From contig WARS01000029.1 in assembly GCA_008933995.1 (NCBI GenBank), positions 22,380,879-22,444,878 on the forward strand: 64,000 bases of DNA. The letters run 5' to 3'. This DNA is from Datnioides undecimradiatus. Taxonomy: Eukaryota > Chordata > Actinopteri > Lobotiformes > Datnioididae. The translations under genes and the position numbers were made by a program. The notes under the pieces were generated by a model that was given only the letters and a program-made list of their open reading frames with translations, searched no databases and had not been told where the DNA came from. Below, in pieces: positions 25,811 through 37,165 of this stretch (positions are counted from its first letter, which is position 1; each line of letters starts with the position of its first letter).

Positions 25811-28573
25811 TTAAAAACACGAAGAAGAAAGGTTCATTGTGCCTTTTCATAAGTAAATTACAAGCAGGCAAAACAGGAAGCGACGACGTGGTCCTCTGCA
25901 CTCTGCTGGGTTTGCTGTGATTTAGTTCTTGTTTACCTGAATGTTACATTAGCATTGGACACTTGATCCTCAAATTCAACATCTCTTCTTTCAGTTGTTT
26001 GCCGTCCACACCGGTGTTCAGAGTTATGGGTGTTTAGACTTCTGTCACAGACCGGATGAAAAGCCCAGACAACAAATCACAGCTGCCGTTTTCGTGATTT
26101 CACCGAGCAAATTGCAAAAGTTATATCACGCTTCTCTCCGGCCGCAGACGCCGGGACGCTGTGATGTTTACCGCGCAGTCTGTTTATTCAGACAACATTC
26201 ACAGCAGCTTCTCGGCAGTCTTTGCACACGCAGCTCACCGCCTCGCCGTCCACAGCCACTCTCTGTGTGTGCATGTCCTTCCTCAAATAAACCCTCACTC
26301 CTCAGATATGAGTTGCGAATAGACGGAACAGAGTTGCCTGTGAATGTCTCAGCTGATGTGATTTTCCTCTTCTCCTACTCCTACATGGTTGAACCTCTTC
26401 TGAGTCAATTAACCTGACTTAGAATAGGTGTGCACAACCAAGTGCCCTCTCTCCGCCTGCAGCCGGCGCTTCCAGCACGCCCACTCGCGTCAGATCACCG
26501 ACGAGCGGATCTTCCCGGCGGTGTGTTTTTTGAGGATAGAAGCTGTCTAATGTGACTTGGAGATAAGTCCTTAAACCCAGAAAAGTCACCGTTGCTAATT
26601 ACGTACGCATCGATTTTGTGTGACAGATTGTCAGATGTACAAAAATGCCGCGGTGACGCATAAACGCGGCGGCCGTGTCTTCTGTAGTCTGGCTGGTAGA
26701 TGACCCCCTCTCAGCGCCAAACCAGCAACTTCTGCCAACTTCTCTGGCGCCTCGTTTCGTGTCACTGAACCGTTTCCTAGATTTGTACAAGAGTTCTCCT
26801 GGGACACGAGGAACTCATGCTAACCAAATGTATTTCCTCCTCTCCAGCTACAGTAATTTAATATCGCAGCTCTCAGTTTGCATCTCCCACGCAGCCACAT
26901 CAGTTTCCTCTGGGAAAAGTTTTTCTGTGTGTTGAAACCTGCTCTACACGGTTCCCCCCTGTCATCAAATTATCAGGTTGCCATTGTGCAAACCGCACTC
27001 CTATAAAGAGAAGGTGATTTGATTGGTGTTGATTTGAGGTAATCACACCTACTGACAATAATAATCCCACTGAAGTTCTGTTTGAAACCCTGCCACAGGT
27101 GCTTCGAAACAGTCGAAAACCACGTGTTACAACCTGTGTAACCTCACGTCCTGCACCTTGGGCAGAGATTTTGTGTTTTGTGCCTCGGAAATAATAAAAT
27201 AAAACCAATAAAAAGTAAAAAAAAACAAAAAAAAAAACCAAAACATTGTTAGCAATTATGCTGCAGGTTCAAGTCGTCAGCGATCTCCACAAGGAAGGTA
27301 AACCCGCAACAAACCTCAAATGTACCAGAGGTTGCGAGTAACGATAGAAAACAACAGTGCTTGTTATCGTCGTGCAAGGACAATATAATTTTTGCGCCAT
27401 TAAGGAATAAAAAAATGATTGCTGAGCTCCTGAGTGCAGATTTTAGCACGAGCAAGCGCGCTGTATTGTTGTGTTTCCGTCTGAAGTGACTAACACAGCT
27501 TCATCATGCGCCTGCTGGCAACTATGACGGGACGGTTGTTAATTAAGTTCTTCAGAGTCGGCCTACAACTTAAACTGGCAGAGCAATATAGCGTTTAGCT
27601 GAAACACTAATGCGGTAAGGCATATTCAAAGCTATTGATGCTTATGCTAGTTCTCGGTGAACATAAGCGTTTTATTATTATGAGTTCTTAGCCGTGCTAA
27701 TAGCTACAGGCTAAGCTTCATGTTACATGCAGCCCAAACTGGAAGCTGCCTGAAATCTGCTAAATTACCTCAAGTAGACGAAGTGGTCATACCAGCGCAA
27801 CTCGACTCGAGCCGCTAATTGCTATAGAGCAAAGCTCTGACCAAAGTCACACATATCACATATTTGTTCAACGCATATCAAAACACACATATCTGGTTCT
27901 GCACCATCAATTATGATGCTGTTTATGGCGAGCTGGAGGAAATTACAGAGGTGCGGTGCTGAGCTGCCGCAGCAGTCGCGTTTAAAGAATGGAGCCGGAA
28001 CTGAAAGCAATTATTTTCCGGGTCTCTCGTCACATTTCAACACGCCTAGTCTCGCGGCATTGCACAGTTCATGTAAAAGTTTGCACAAAGCAATTACATA
28101 AATCCTCAGGTGCGTGTGTAATTGAACACGACATGCTTACGCTGGCGTCACGACGGATTTTAGCATGTTACCGGTGTCAGTGGGCACTGTAATGGGTAAA
28201 CACAATGCAGAGGTAAATTTGACAGATGACACCAGAACTTACTCATTACGCTTTCCTCCAGGGATCCTTATCGCAACTCAATTTCCAGCCCAGTAGCTCA
28301 CGAACTCATTCACCTAAATATGATTTGCACAATGGAGAGGACTAAATAATGCATAATAGATTTTGTGTTTCTCAGAAGAGGAGATAGTGAAGGGGAAAGG
28401 GTGTTGTTAATCTTATTCTGCATGACATTTAGTCATGTGCGCGCTCTCGCTTTTCCTTTTTTCTTTTTTCCCTGATCTCCCTCCCTCTCCCTCTTTCTCT
28501 GTATATTTAATGCCATTAGGGGGTTTCTTTCTCAGTATGGATTATTGTTATGAGCCTGTTTTTCTCCCTTTAG

Positions 28574-28679
28574 GTGACCGAAACAAGGACGGGCCCTCTC
28601 GGATGCAGTAACTATGACAACCTCGATTCTGTCAGCTCCGTTTTGGTTCAGAGCCCCGAAAACAAGATTCATTTGCAAG
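28574..28679 (+). CDS. brinp3: BRINP family protein, coding exon C
   Basis: A 106-nt exon after a T/C-rich acceptor ending TTTAG. It starts in frame with GTG, a valine codon and not an initiation codon. It reads [20 protein letters not shown] and goes on to SPENKIHLQ, then leaves one base of a glycine codon. Visible residues 126-160. The [20 protein letters not shown] block is almost invariant in the whole BRINP family and makes the family call certain; KIHLQG is closest to BRINP3. The donor is GTTGGC, a poor match to GTRAGT, although the preceding CAAG fits. The reading frame stays open past the donor to 28765, so retention would add unrelated residues and then a stop. Confidence 0.94.
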
Positions 28680-29128
28680 GTTGGCCATCCATAATTGAAC
28701 TCCCCCAATTTCTGATGGAATTGTCACAGTGTCTGTTCTCTGGCAAGCTTATAACTGCAGCATGAGAGTGTCAGAACGAATTTAGCTTCAATCACTCTTT
28801 TGCTTTTTTTTTTTTTTTGTCGCCATGCATGCTTGCGGAGTTCTGAAGTGAATCCCACACACTAGTGATTCAGAACAAAAGTAGCCGAACTGCGCGGTAA
28901 AAATAAAACTTTAAGTGAATCTCAGCATGTTGCATGTGACGCAGAGCATACGTCAAGCGTGGCAAAAAAAACAGAGAAAATGAGTTCCGGCCCTCGGTGA
29001 TTTACAGATCCAGCGTACAGCAGCCATCTAAACACATTTTCTGCAATAACCAAAGTGCTTACAGCTCCCTCGTCATTCATCCATGTGACATTTCAATGTG
29101 TTCTGTTCTGTTTTCGTCCTTGCTGCAG
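28680..29128 (+). other. BRINP intron between exons C and D (449 nt)
   Basis: The shortest intron of the gene, phase 1, from a weak GTTGGC donor to a CTGCAG acceptor. It contains a T-rich run at about 28804-28818 and nothing else recognisable. Confidence 0.88.
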
Positions 29129-29365
29129 GTCTTCAGGCCATACTGCCAGAGTACCTGAGGGCCAGGTTTGTGCAGGCAGCTCTCAGCTACATCGGCTGTA
29201 ATGAGGAGGGCCAGTTTGTGTGCCGGGACAATGACTGCTGGTGCCAGTGCGCCGTGGACTACCCACAGTGTAATTGCCCCGAGGTGGATCTGAGGGCTAT
29301 GGAAGCCAGTTTGCTGAAAATCCGAGATTCCTGGAACATGGCCAACCAAGACTTTGAGGAGTCAG
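29129..29365 (+). CDS. brinp3: BRINP family protein, coding exon D (cysteine-containing segment)
   Basis: Two bases complete the split glycine, followed by 78 codons and one base of an aspartate codon. The product begins LQAILPEYLRARFVQAALSY and contains a cysteine-rich stretch with CRDNDCWCQCAVDYPQCNC, then ends DFEES. Visible residues 162-239. The pattern ..C.C.C....P.CNCP.. is shared by all BRINPs just after the MACPF domain. FVQAALSYI favours BRINP3. The donor is GTCGGT, which lacks the usual purine at position +3. It is nevertheless the only donor that restores the DEF junction with the next exon. Confidence 0.93.
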
Positions 29366-31639
29366 GTCGGTGTTTTTCCTTTTTGTGCACATTCAATGGC
29401 CGTGACCCTCCCACTGACAGCAAATTAGGCCCTATTGTTCGAGGAGCCGATGGGCAGAGAAAACAAGTGCATCCAGCCCAGTGTAATGAGAATTCATCAT
29501 TACACAGAGGAGCAGCTCTTAAAGCGGCATCTTGCAAAATTATGCGGAAACAACAGAGGAGAGCGTCTCATTCCCATTAACCAAAATGACTTATGTGAGA
29601 TGGATTCTGCGTTCGGCGTTCGGTCGTTGCCTATAAATTCTTACATAAAATCCTCGACAACAAAATGTTAAGCTGTCTCATAAATGTAAAACACTCTGGC
29701 GGATTTTTAATCTCTTGACAGCGCTCGGTTTTGCTTTGAAAAACACCACAAAGCGATCGATGGATGCGCCTCTGCTGCATCGCCGCTGCGTGTCGTTTTA
29801 CACATACCAACGGTACAGATGAGCCAAATCTCTTAAATCCTTTTACAGTGTCGTTGCACGCGTGGATATTGTAAAGTTTCTGCAATGTTTGTCGGACAAT
29901 CTGCTAAATTAAGGTTCATCACGTTGATGAAAAACGTCCCTTGACTCAGTTCTGCCATAAAGCAGACCTGCTTATTGATTGGCGCTCTGTCCCTCAGTGG
30001 GACACACGCAGCCAGAGATATTAAAGGCACAGCTGACTCAGTAGAAGAAGCCCTGAAATATCTCCAATAGTTGACAAATGTGTTATCCCACGGTCCCTTG
30101 TCAAAACCCTTTTCCTGATTATTCAAACAGCTCCCCTTCGCTGCCGTTTGCGCCTGTCGACGTGGCACAAATAGCACGGTGCAAATCTCACTGTCCAGGA
30201 AATGAAAGGGCAGTATTTCCAGTAATGTGACTGGGTCAACAGTGATTCAGTCTAATGAAGGTCTTTCAGTACCGCGGGAGGAGCTATCACACCCCGGAAA
30301 CCCACTACAGTGGCAGTGATCTGTCAGCAGCCCATGACGTAACCCGTTATGTAATACTCTGCAGCTCAGTTGCATCGGTTAACCTTGTTGAATGTCGGCT
30401 GCAGCGCAGCAAAACCGGACGCGTCGGCCGCCGGCTAGCCACTGTGGCCGGTGGGTTGTGGAACTGGGTTGAGGAAAGCATTAGCGCACGCCTTCAAACA
30501 AGCCTCCTGCGTGGTGATGGTGCAGGTAGCCAGCCCTGCCGCTTCTTTTACTGGATAGTCCATATTTTCGTTCAACGCTCTCGCCAAGAAAACCCAAAGT
30601 CATATGCAAATAGAAAGCTAAAGGGATGCTAGCAGAGAGAGGGTTTCCACTGCTGCAGAATCAGATCAAACTGGCGCAGCACCTTGCACAACAGGGTCGC
30701 AAGACTTGGGGCTGATCTACGGCCGAGTTTCGCTCATCAAAGTGTTGCAATATTACAGACTCGTGCATTTTCTTTTTTAAAAATATGATTTATGCTCCAG
30801 TGAAAGGTGTTCAGTCGTCTCCATAGCAACCTGAAGCCCCCTGTGTTCTTTTCTTAATGGTCCGAGTCTATTTCTGTTGCGATTAGCGATAAGACATCCC
30901 CGCAGGCAGCCGTTTGAATTGCAGTCAGTCCAGCGGCATGTATGTTTTGAATTTATTAACTGTATCCGCATTGATTGAGCAATTCACTACAGGCGCATCT
31001 CCCCCACTTACTCACTAGAGTGGGCAAGGAAATAAATAACAATACATCACTAACAAAGTCCTGATTTCTTCGTGTGAGGCCAACATGAAAGCCGCTTCGA
31101 TTCGGCCCGGTGAAGGCGGTTTGGTCGAACGCCGTCCTCTCAGCTCCCCAGGAGCTGCCGCAGACAGACGGCTGGCTCTGCAGCCAGAGTGGGAGTCAGA
31201 CTGCCTTGAAAACTACAATCACCATGGCGACGTTATAAAACGCTGGCCTGCGCCTGAGTCTACTGATGGGGCTTATTTCATTTGGAAATAATGCAGAAGC
31301 AAGAATAACAACACCTGTTATGAATTCACAGGTGAGCTCATTCTCCGTGTGGCCTGCCCATCAGATATTATCAGGCTCCGTAAGCACAGATAATGTTCGA
31401 CCTGAATTTCTCCCGCTCGTCTCGGGCACCCTCGTTCCACCGCAGCTCCGCTCCCGCGTCCCCGTCCTTATTGTGACCACAGGCTCCGAGGGCGTCTGGC
31501 TGTTTCAGTCATTTCCAGGACCCGCCTTGAGCTGTTCTTTGTGCACCTCGCTGGTGTTATTACCGACTACATGCTTCCGCGCTAAGGGCAACTTGATTAG
31601 CACACAGTTGGCAATAACTTAAGCAGCAAGGTGCCCTGG

Positions 31640-31835
31640 GAGCCGCGGCTGCAGTGCTGTATTAAATAAAGAAAAATAAGTAAGTTCCTTTGAAACCCCA
31701 GGGGACCCACTTGTATATTTGATCTAATAGAGAACAACTAATATCAGCGGCAGAGCAGAGGGATTAATAATCACGGCTGATTGTTAAATGAGGTTTCCAC
31801 ACTCAGACGATGGCAGACGTGATTTGCTCCGACCT
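31640..31835. promoter_or_regulatory. AT-rich candidate conserved non-coding element
   Basis: Complex AT-rich sequence with GATCTAATAG, ACTAATATC, GGATTAATAATCAC and GATTGTTAAATG motifs and no simple repeat. The enhancer-like reading is an inference from composition. Confidence 0.28.
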
Positions 31836-32486
31836 TCGCTGAGTGTGATATGCTCTAAGTAGGGGAACTCTATATTCTGTTGCCGGCTAAGTATCTTAAT
31901 TCTTCATCTTTGTACTACAGTGTATGAGTTTATTCATAATAGTGTATTGAAAGAGACAGAGGACAAAGACCCATTGACTATGAGGGTACAGTGTGTACCA
32001 CAGTAGAGGGGTACAGCAGATAGTGACCCAACAGGTCTCGGCCAAAAAAGGATTTTTTGCTATTTCGCTGTAAAAAGATGATATTTGTTCAAAATTAGGT
32101 AGCCAGCTATCGTGACGCGTGATTTATTAATCGCAGCCTCATAATTTAGCAATTTAAGACAACCTGCCAGATGAGCCTCTTGACACACATCACTCCCACC
32201 ACCCAGCGTCGTGCTCATGCCCAGAAAGTGTCTGTACTTGTGCTCCTCCAAATCTGACAGAGCCGTCTATTTTTAAAGCGCTCTTACCTTCCCGGGTTCA
32301 GCGGATGACAAGATAATAATGGTGGGTGGAGAGTGGGTTTCCAGGGATGAGGTATCGTCGTCCCGGTGATAAAATAATGGTGTAGTTCAGCAGCAACTTC
32401 CCCAGGAAGCTGGTGAACTCAGGTTTAGTAACAGTTGAGTGTGTTGTGTCTAATCATGTGTGTAATTGCTCACGGGGGGAACTCGT

Positions 32487-32511
32487 CCCCCCCCCACCCC
32501 ACCCCACCCCC
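32487..32511 (-). repeat. C-rich tract, minus-strand G-quadruplex candidate
   Basis: C9-A-C4-A-C4-A-C5 on the plus strand means the minus strand has four G runs of at least four separated by single T. Loops of one base are the pattern expected of the most stable quadruplexes. Confidence 0.8.
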
Positions 32512-33776
32512 ACTAATGTACGAAAGAGGGAAACTCGACACCGCCCAAAGAAACTGTCATCCACCCGTGCAGGTTCAAGCTCACACTTCTCCGTGCTTAA
32601 TCACGTTCGCTCGAGCGGAGGCAGAATTCATTGGACTTGGCTCAGCGAGATGCCACAAAAGAGACAAAAGAAGACGCGAGCGCGAGCGTGTTTGGGCACG
32701 AATGTCACGGGCAGAAGGAGGCCCACAGACTGTTCAGGTGCCACTTTCAACCATCGGTGTCTGACTGAAAATAGACGACAGAATACACACGGGCAATTTA
32801 CAGTGATTGCATATTATACATTTAACACAGCTTGAAAACCAGAGAGGCGCCCAGAGCCTCTAAAATAAAAATCCAGGCTGATGAAGCACTTTTAGTCCAT
32901 TTTAGATAAACGCTGCAGTTTTTGGGACGCGGTCAGATTCAGCGATTTTCTCCTGACGACTCATTCTTCTTCTGGTTTTAATTGTAATTTTTCCCTTTTC
33001 GCATTTCGTTTTCTTTGGTTTGTTCCCTCCCTTTGCAACGTCTCATCGGGTTTTCTGCACGGAGCGACAGAGAAAGACAGATACTGTCCGTGTAGCCGCT
33101 GCTATCGGGCGAGGACAGGGATTCTGCAGCGCTTCTGAAAAGTTATCGGAGGTGTTAAGGGGTCTAGGGGAGGTAGGAAGGGTGCTTCGTCTGCTGCGAC
33201 ACCCTCAGCACCTTCCCTTCCCCCGGCTGCGTCCAGCAGCAGCGTGCACCTCACACGGCGTGCTCAGAGAAACTCGACATTCACGATGCCTTTTCGCACA
33301 TTGCAGCGGGTGCAGCGGTTGTTAATTAGTCTGCTCAGTTTTTTGTTTTTTTTTCTTTTGCTTGAAAATTAATTTAGGGAGGTTGAGGGGTGTGTAATGG
33401 ATGGGGGCACGTAATGCTGCTCCCTCGGCGACTGGCTCATTACTGAGCCTGCTCTAAAAAAAAAATGAAAGTATACAGTCATGAATTCACTTTTTCAAAC
33501 ATACTTACATCCCTGGCAGAAAGGGACGGGCTCGGAGCTGAGCGCCACAGACAGGCTATCACAAAATGAGTAATGCATTATGTTTTTTGACAATAGCTCC
33601 CTCACCTTTGCGGTGCAATACAAATAAATATGTCAAAAAGCAGCATCCGCACCGGACAAGAGCGATCGAATGAACAAGAATAGATGCTGCACCATGTAGG
33701 TCCTCTTCTCCTCGGGAGAATGTGCTTCATTTAAAAATATAGGCCATGCAAAGCACCCCCCCGACTACCCTTTTAA

Positions 33777-33925
33777 TATATTTTATTACAAGCTGTTTAA
33801 TCAACTTATTAATTTCACAGGAACATGTAATACACCTTGCATAATCACCAGGGAAGCCATTGACACTTAATTGGTTTTCTAATCAGATGCCGTATTATCA
33901 AGATAACGTTAACTAATTACAACCC
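33777..33925. promoter_or_regulatory. Homeodomain/POU-motif-dense block (candidate enhancer)
   Basis: In about 150 bases there are TTTAATCAAC, TTATTAATTT, TGTAATAC, ATAATCACC, CTTAATTGG, CTAATCAG and GTTAACTAATTAC. The sequence is not repetitive and is one of the densest TAAT clusters in the window. It lies about 480 bases upstream of exon E and directly abuts a CpG-dense patch. Conservation could not be tested. Confidence 0.4.
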
Positions 33926-33934
33926 GTGCAGTCA

Positions 33935-34110
33935 TTTTCTCATCAGCGCCGCAGTCGCGTCGGTTTCCCGCGCAACCAGTCGCGATCGCGGCGGCGATGT
34001 TATTGCTGTCGAATGCCGTGGAAATTTCATCTGTTTTGCCGCGCGCTGCGCGTGCAGCAGGCCGCGGCTCGGGAAATATTAGCCTCTGTGTTCAACGGCC
34101 ACGCTATTGT
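33935..34110. promoter_or_regulatory. CpG-dense patch upstream of exon E
   Basis: CpG-rich sequence including the palindrome CGCGATCGCG (33981-33990), GCGGCGGCGATG and GCCGCGCGCTGCGCG. It ends about 300 bases before the exon E acceptor. A 69-codon frame (33926-34135) crosses it but resembles nothing known. Confidence 0.35.
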
Positions 34111-34403
34111 CTGTCAGACAGAGCCGGAGTGTTAGCCCTGGAGAAGCTGTTGGCTGTTCATTAATGGAAGGCAGAATAAAAAAATAAAAAGCGTACCCTA
34201 ACCCGTATTTAGCTCTGCCTTCCTCCATTAGCATATGCGTCAAACAATATCACTTCCAGTTTGCCCTGCAGCTCTTGAGCCCATGCGGCCGCGGCAAAGT
34301 GATTCTCTCATTTGGTCCGGGTAAATTGAGAGTTAGTTTGGCCTCTGCTGGACGAAAATAAAGAGTTCAGCTCTCATCTCCCCGTCTCCCCCTGCCTTTT
34401 CAG

Positions 34404-34626
34404 ATGAGTTTCAGAACTTCATCCGGAGGCTCCCCACGTTCTACGCCCTCAACACGTCCGCCATTCAGTACTTCTGGAAGATGGAGCCGACCATACACCA
34501 GCGCTACAAGCAGCTGGAGCTCAGCACCCAGCAGCTCCTGAGCAAAGCGCGGCGCATCGTCAACAAGCTCTTCACCCTCAGCAAGAGGTGTCGAACTCAG
34601 CCCAAAATTGTTATGCTGAGGGAGAG
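34404..34626 (+). CDS. brinp3: BRINP family protein, coding exon E
   Basis: Two bases complete the split aspartate, 73 codons follow, and the exon ends with AG of an arginine codon at a good GTGAGA donor. It reads DEFQNFIRRLPTFYALNTSA, then AIQYFWKMEPTIHQRYKQLE and on to LSKRCRTQPKIVMLRER. Visible residues 240-314. The segment is mostly helical-looking with many basic residues (SKARRIVNKLFTLSKRC) and one N-glycosylation sequon (NTS, residue 256). It matches the middle region of BRINP2/3, where the order FxxRLP, sequon, W, RY and LF.L.KRC is conserved. This is the least conserved exon, so it decides little between paralogues. Confidence 0.92.
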
Positions 34627-34680
34627 GTGAGAAGCTGATAAGTATTCCTGCTGACCTTTCTGTTGTAACGGATGTGGAAC

Positions 34681-34703
34681 TGTGTGTGTGTGTGTGTGTG
34701 TGT
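34681..34703 (+). repeat. (TG)n microsatellite
   Basis: Eleven and a half TG units starting 54 bases after the exon E donor. GU repeats this close to a 5' splice site can bind CELF-type or TDP-43-type RNA-binding proteins; that effect is only a possibility here. Confidence 0.95.
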
Positions 34704-35102
34704 TGCTGTGTGCATGTCTTTGTGCGGTTGCGTGCATGAAAATAAGCAAAAATTCCAAAGCCTGCAGCAACATCACAAGTCCTTTCAAGCTAGCTGTGAA
34801 CGGCAGTGCTCATTTATTTCCTTCAGCCCACTCCGTGCGCAGCGCTTTGTTATCCCCCCAACTAGGCATTATGCTAATAATACACACAGCATATTAGCGC
34901 TTTGATATTCAACTGAGGTCTCACCGAAGTGAGCTATAGTGTCACACCTGACGACTTGGCTGCACTCCCAGCCGAGGTCTCCTTACATCCAGGGAATCAA
35001 AGCTATCCTCCTGTGAAATTAAACTTTGCAGTGTTTTAAAAGAATATGCTAAGTTTGGGAGATTTTCCTGTTGGCTAACTCGCCCGTGATGAAATCATAG
35101 AC

Positions 35103-35121
35103 AAAAAAAAAAAAAAAAAAA
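35103..35121 (+). repeat. Homopolymer A19
   Basis: Nineteen uninterrupted A residues, directly readable. Confidence 0.95.
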
Positions 35122-35138
35122 GTTTCCTCCACCGGCAG

Positions 35139-35168
35139 ATCATCATCATCATCATCATCTTCATCATC
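35139..35168 (+). repeat. (ATC)n triplet repeat
   Basis: Seven ATC units, one interruption (TTC), then two more ATC units. Confidence 0.92.
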
Positions 35169-36989
35169 GTCCTCTATTTTTGTGTGTTTCTCCCCCAAAA
35201 ATCCAGCCATATATTCTGCAGACGGTGAGCTTATGAAAAAGAAATGTGATTAAGTCAGTGCAGCTGACACAGCCAGGTTTATTTCAGGAGCTATTTTAGG
35301 TAAGAAACCAAATATTCATCTTCCGCACTGTGATTTTTTTTTTTGCTGCAGCTACATTCTTCCATCGCCCACCACCTCCACTTCCTGTTAAATTGGGGAA
35401 TACACTGTAATCCCTGCTCATTCCAACAGTCCATTAGTCTTTATACCAGAATCTTACCGATCACTTTTAATATCAGACCATACATACATGCATGAGATGC
35501 ACTGTTAACCGCCGAGCAGCTCCGGGTTCTAATTTCCTGCCTGTTCAACAGAAGTTTTGGCGTGCAGCACAACAGCCGGAGAAATGCAGAGCTAGCGCGC
35601 ACTTTTATGGGTTGTTTACAATGGATTTACAGCCCTTGTTTAGGTGCTAAACAGACAAATTACATTCCTCCTTATTTACTTAGAGACTAAACAGAGATTT
35701 TTTTACGCACGGCTAAAATGTAGAGAAAAGCAGTACGGCTGAAAAGCGGGAGTTTGGTCTCATGCGATATGTATTTTGCTGTTTAAAGGCGTAAAATACG
35801 GGAGAAGGGATGCTAATACAAATCGCCGTTGCACCTGATTTATCATGTGAACTGACCACTGCAGAGAGAGCTGCGCCTAAAATATGAGAGAGGGAGGGAC
35901 GGAAAAGATGCATCGCGAAGGTGCTTTAGCAGAGCTCGCATCACGGCAGCACAACGTTAAATAACACAACGCGGCAGCATCGTTCAGGCGACTTCACCTT
36001 TTCTTGCAGGCTCCTCCTCCCGTGCTGCCTGAGTTTGAACACAGATGTGATTGGGGAGCCACAAAGTCGTCTTTTAACCGTTTCCAGGAATAATCCAGTC
36101 GCGGGTTTTAACCGTTTTACCAGTTTTCCACATTAACGCTCCACAACTCGAACAAAAACATCAAGCAGTCTGAACCAACACTTCCTCAGACACTGTCACC
36201 GCCCAGCGTACTTAAATAATCAGCTGTTTTTCATGTTATTCATTTTCCCGAGGGCGTGTCATTGTTTGTCCTGGCACTTATATTATAAAGGCCGGTGCCT
36301 CTGTATTGAAGGAATAATGTCGGTAGGAGGCGAGAAGGCGTGCAGCGGATTGGTACAAGTGTCAGCGCAGTATTAAAGTGTCTTCAAATGAAGGGAAATG
36401 TTTTGTTTTGTTTTATTGTTTGTTGACGTGGGCACAATGAGAACCATCAGTTGCACAGTTGCACCGTCATTCAGCAGGCGATGCTGCACACATAGCCTTC
36501 CTTTTGCAGGATGCGTGTCTTCCTCATCCGATATTAAGGTCAAGTTAAGCAGCAGCTCTCCAGAGCTCGGGGCTGAAAACAGTCCCGACATCAGATCCTA
36601 CTTAGCGGCATTTTATGCAATCAGGTGAACTGCGGCTTTGCTCATTTACATCTGTAGTCTTTCTTAAAGCCCTGCTAAATTAAATAAAAAAAACTGCTGT
36701 GATGCAACATGTGCAGCCCCGACAGCAATCTGCAACAGGCTTAGTTAAGATCTCCCTTTGTGTCTCTGGCCTTGTTCAGGCTGCCAGCCCTAAATCTGTA
36801 TTTTGGCGTACTCAGAGTGTTTCCAGATTGATTTTGGAAAAGTCTGGACGGGGTAAAAATCAGAAAAATAACAAATGAAACGTGAGCTTTGCCAATCGGA
36901 TCCAAGCTGCGGAGGTGGTTTGAAAATGCCATTTCGCTTGGATTTCTTCAGATGTTTCTCAGTGCGTACGCTCGCGCTTGCTCAAAGCG

Positions 36990-37165
36990 GATTTCAAAGT
37001 GTCTTTTGCATCACGCGCAACGATGACGTCAAATCCGGAGCAACGGGAGTGCATCAGAGCGGCTGAGCAGAATGCACGCCCCTCCTATTAGAGCGGCACG
37101 AGGAACAACAGTCTGCTGGAACTTCAGTGGGAGGCTTCTGCGTCCGGCAAAGCTGGGAAAGCTTG
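36990..37165 (+). repeat. Dispersed repeat, copy 1 (partner at 58141-58326)
   Basis: This segment and 58141-58326 share blocks in the same order and orientation: TTTTGCATCA, CGCAACG, TCAAATCC, GCTGAGCAG, a CAGTC core, a GG(G)AGGC core and GGCAAAGCT followed by GAAAG. Spacing between blocks is similar. Both copies are diverged, as expected of an old interspersed element. One copy is intronic and the other intergenic. Its class is not known to me. Confidence 0.6.

Larger units (their letters stand above)
14926..28573 (+). other. BRINP intron between exons B and C (13.6 kb)
   Basis: The largest intron in the window, phase 0. No exon-like frame with family similarity was found. It carries CpG-dense patches (about 18805-18960 and 25695-25810), perfect palindromes at 20901-20917 and 22838-22849, a GGA triplet repeat at 22496-22518, G/T homopolymer runs near 20135-20158, AT-rich candidate regulatory sequence near 23575-23740, and A-rich low-complexity sequence at about 27190-27243. 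Many open frames of 60-186 codons occur on both strands, but they overlap each other and have no recognisable domain. Confidence 0.75.
29366..34403 (+). other. BRINP intron between exons D and E (5.0 kb)
   Basis: Phase 1 intron. Contents: a GC-richer block near 30390-30560, AT-rich candidate regulatory sequence at about 31640-31835, a C-rich quadruplex-type tract at 32487-32511, a strongly homeodomain-motif-rich block at 33777-33925 and a CpG-dense patch right after it (33935-34110). No exon with family similarity was found. The acceptor is preceded by CCCCTGCCTTTTCAG. Confidence 0.8.

Noticed and set aside
28574-28765. Independent 63-codon gene starting at GTG
   Set aside because: The first part is BRINP exon C; GTG is an internal valine codon and the rest is intron read-through.
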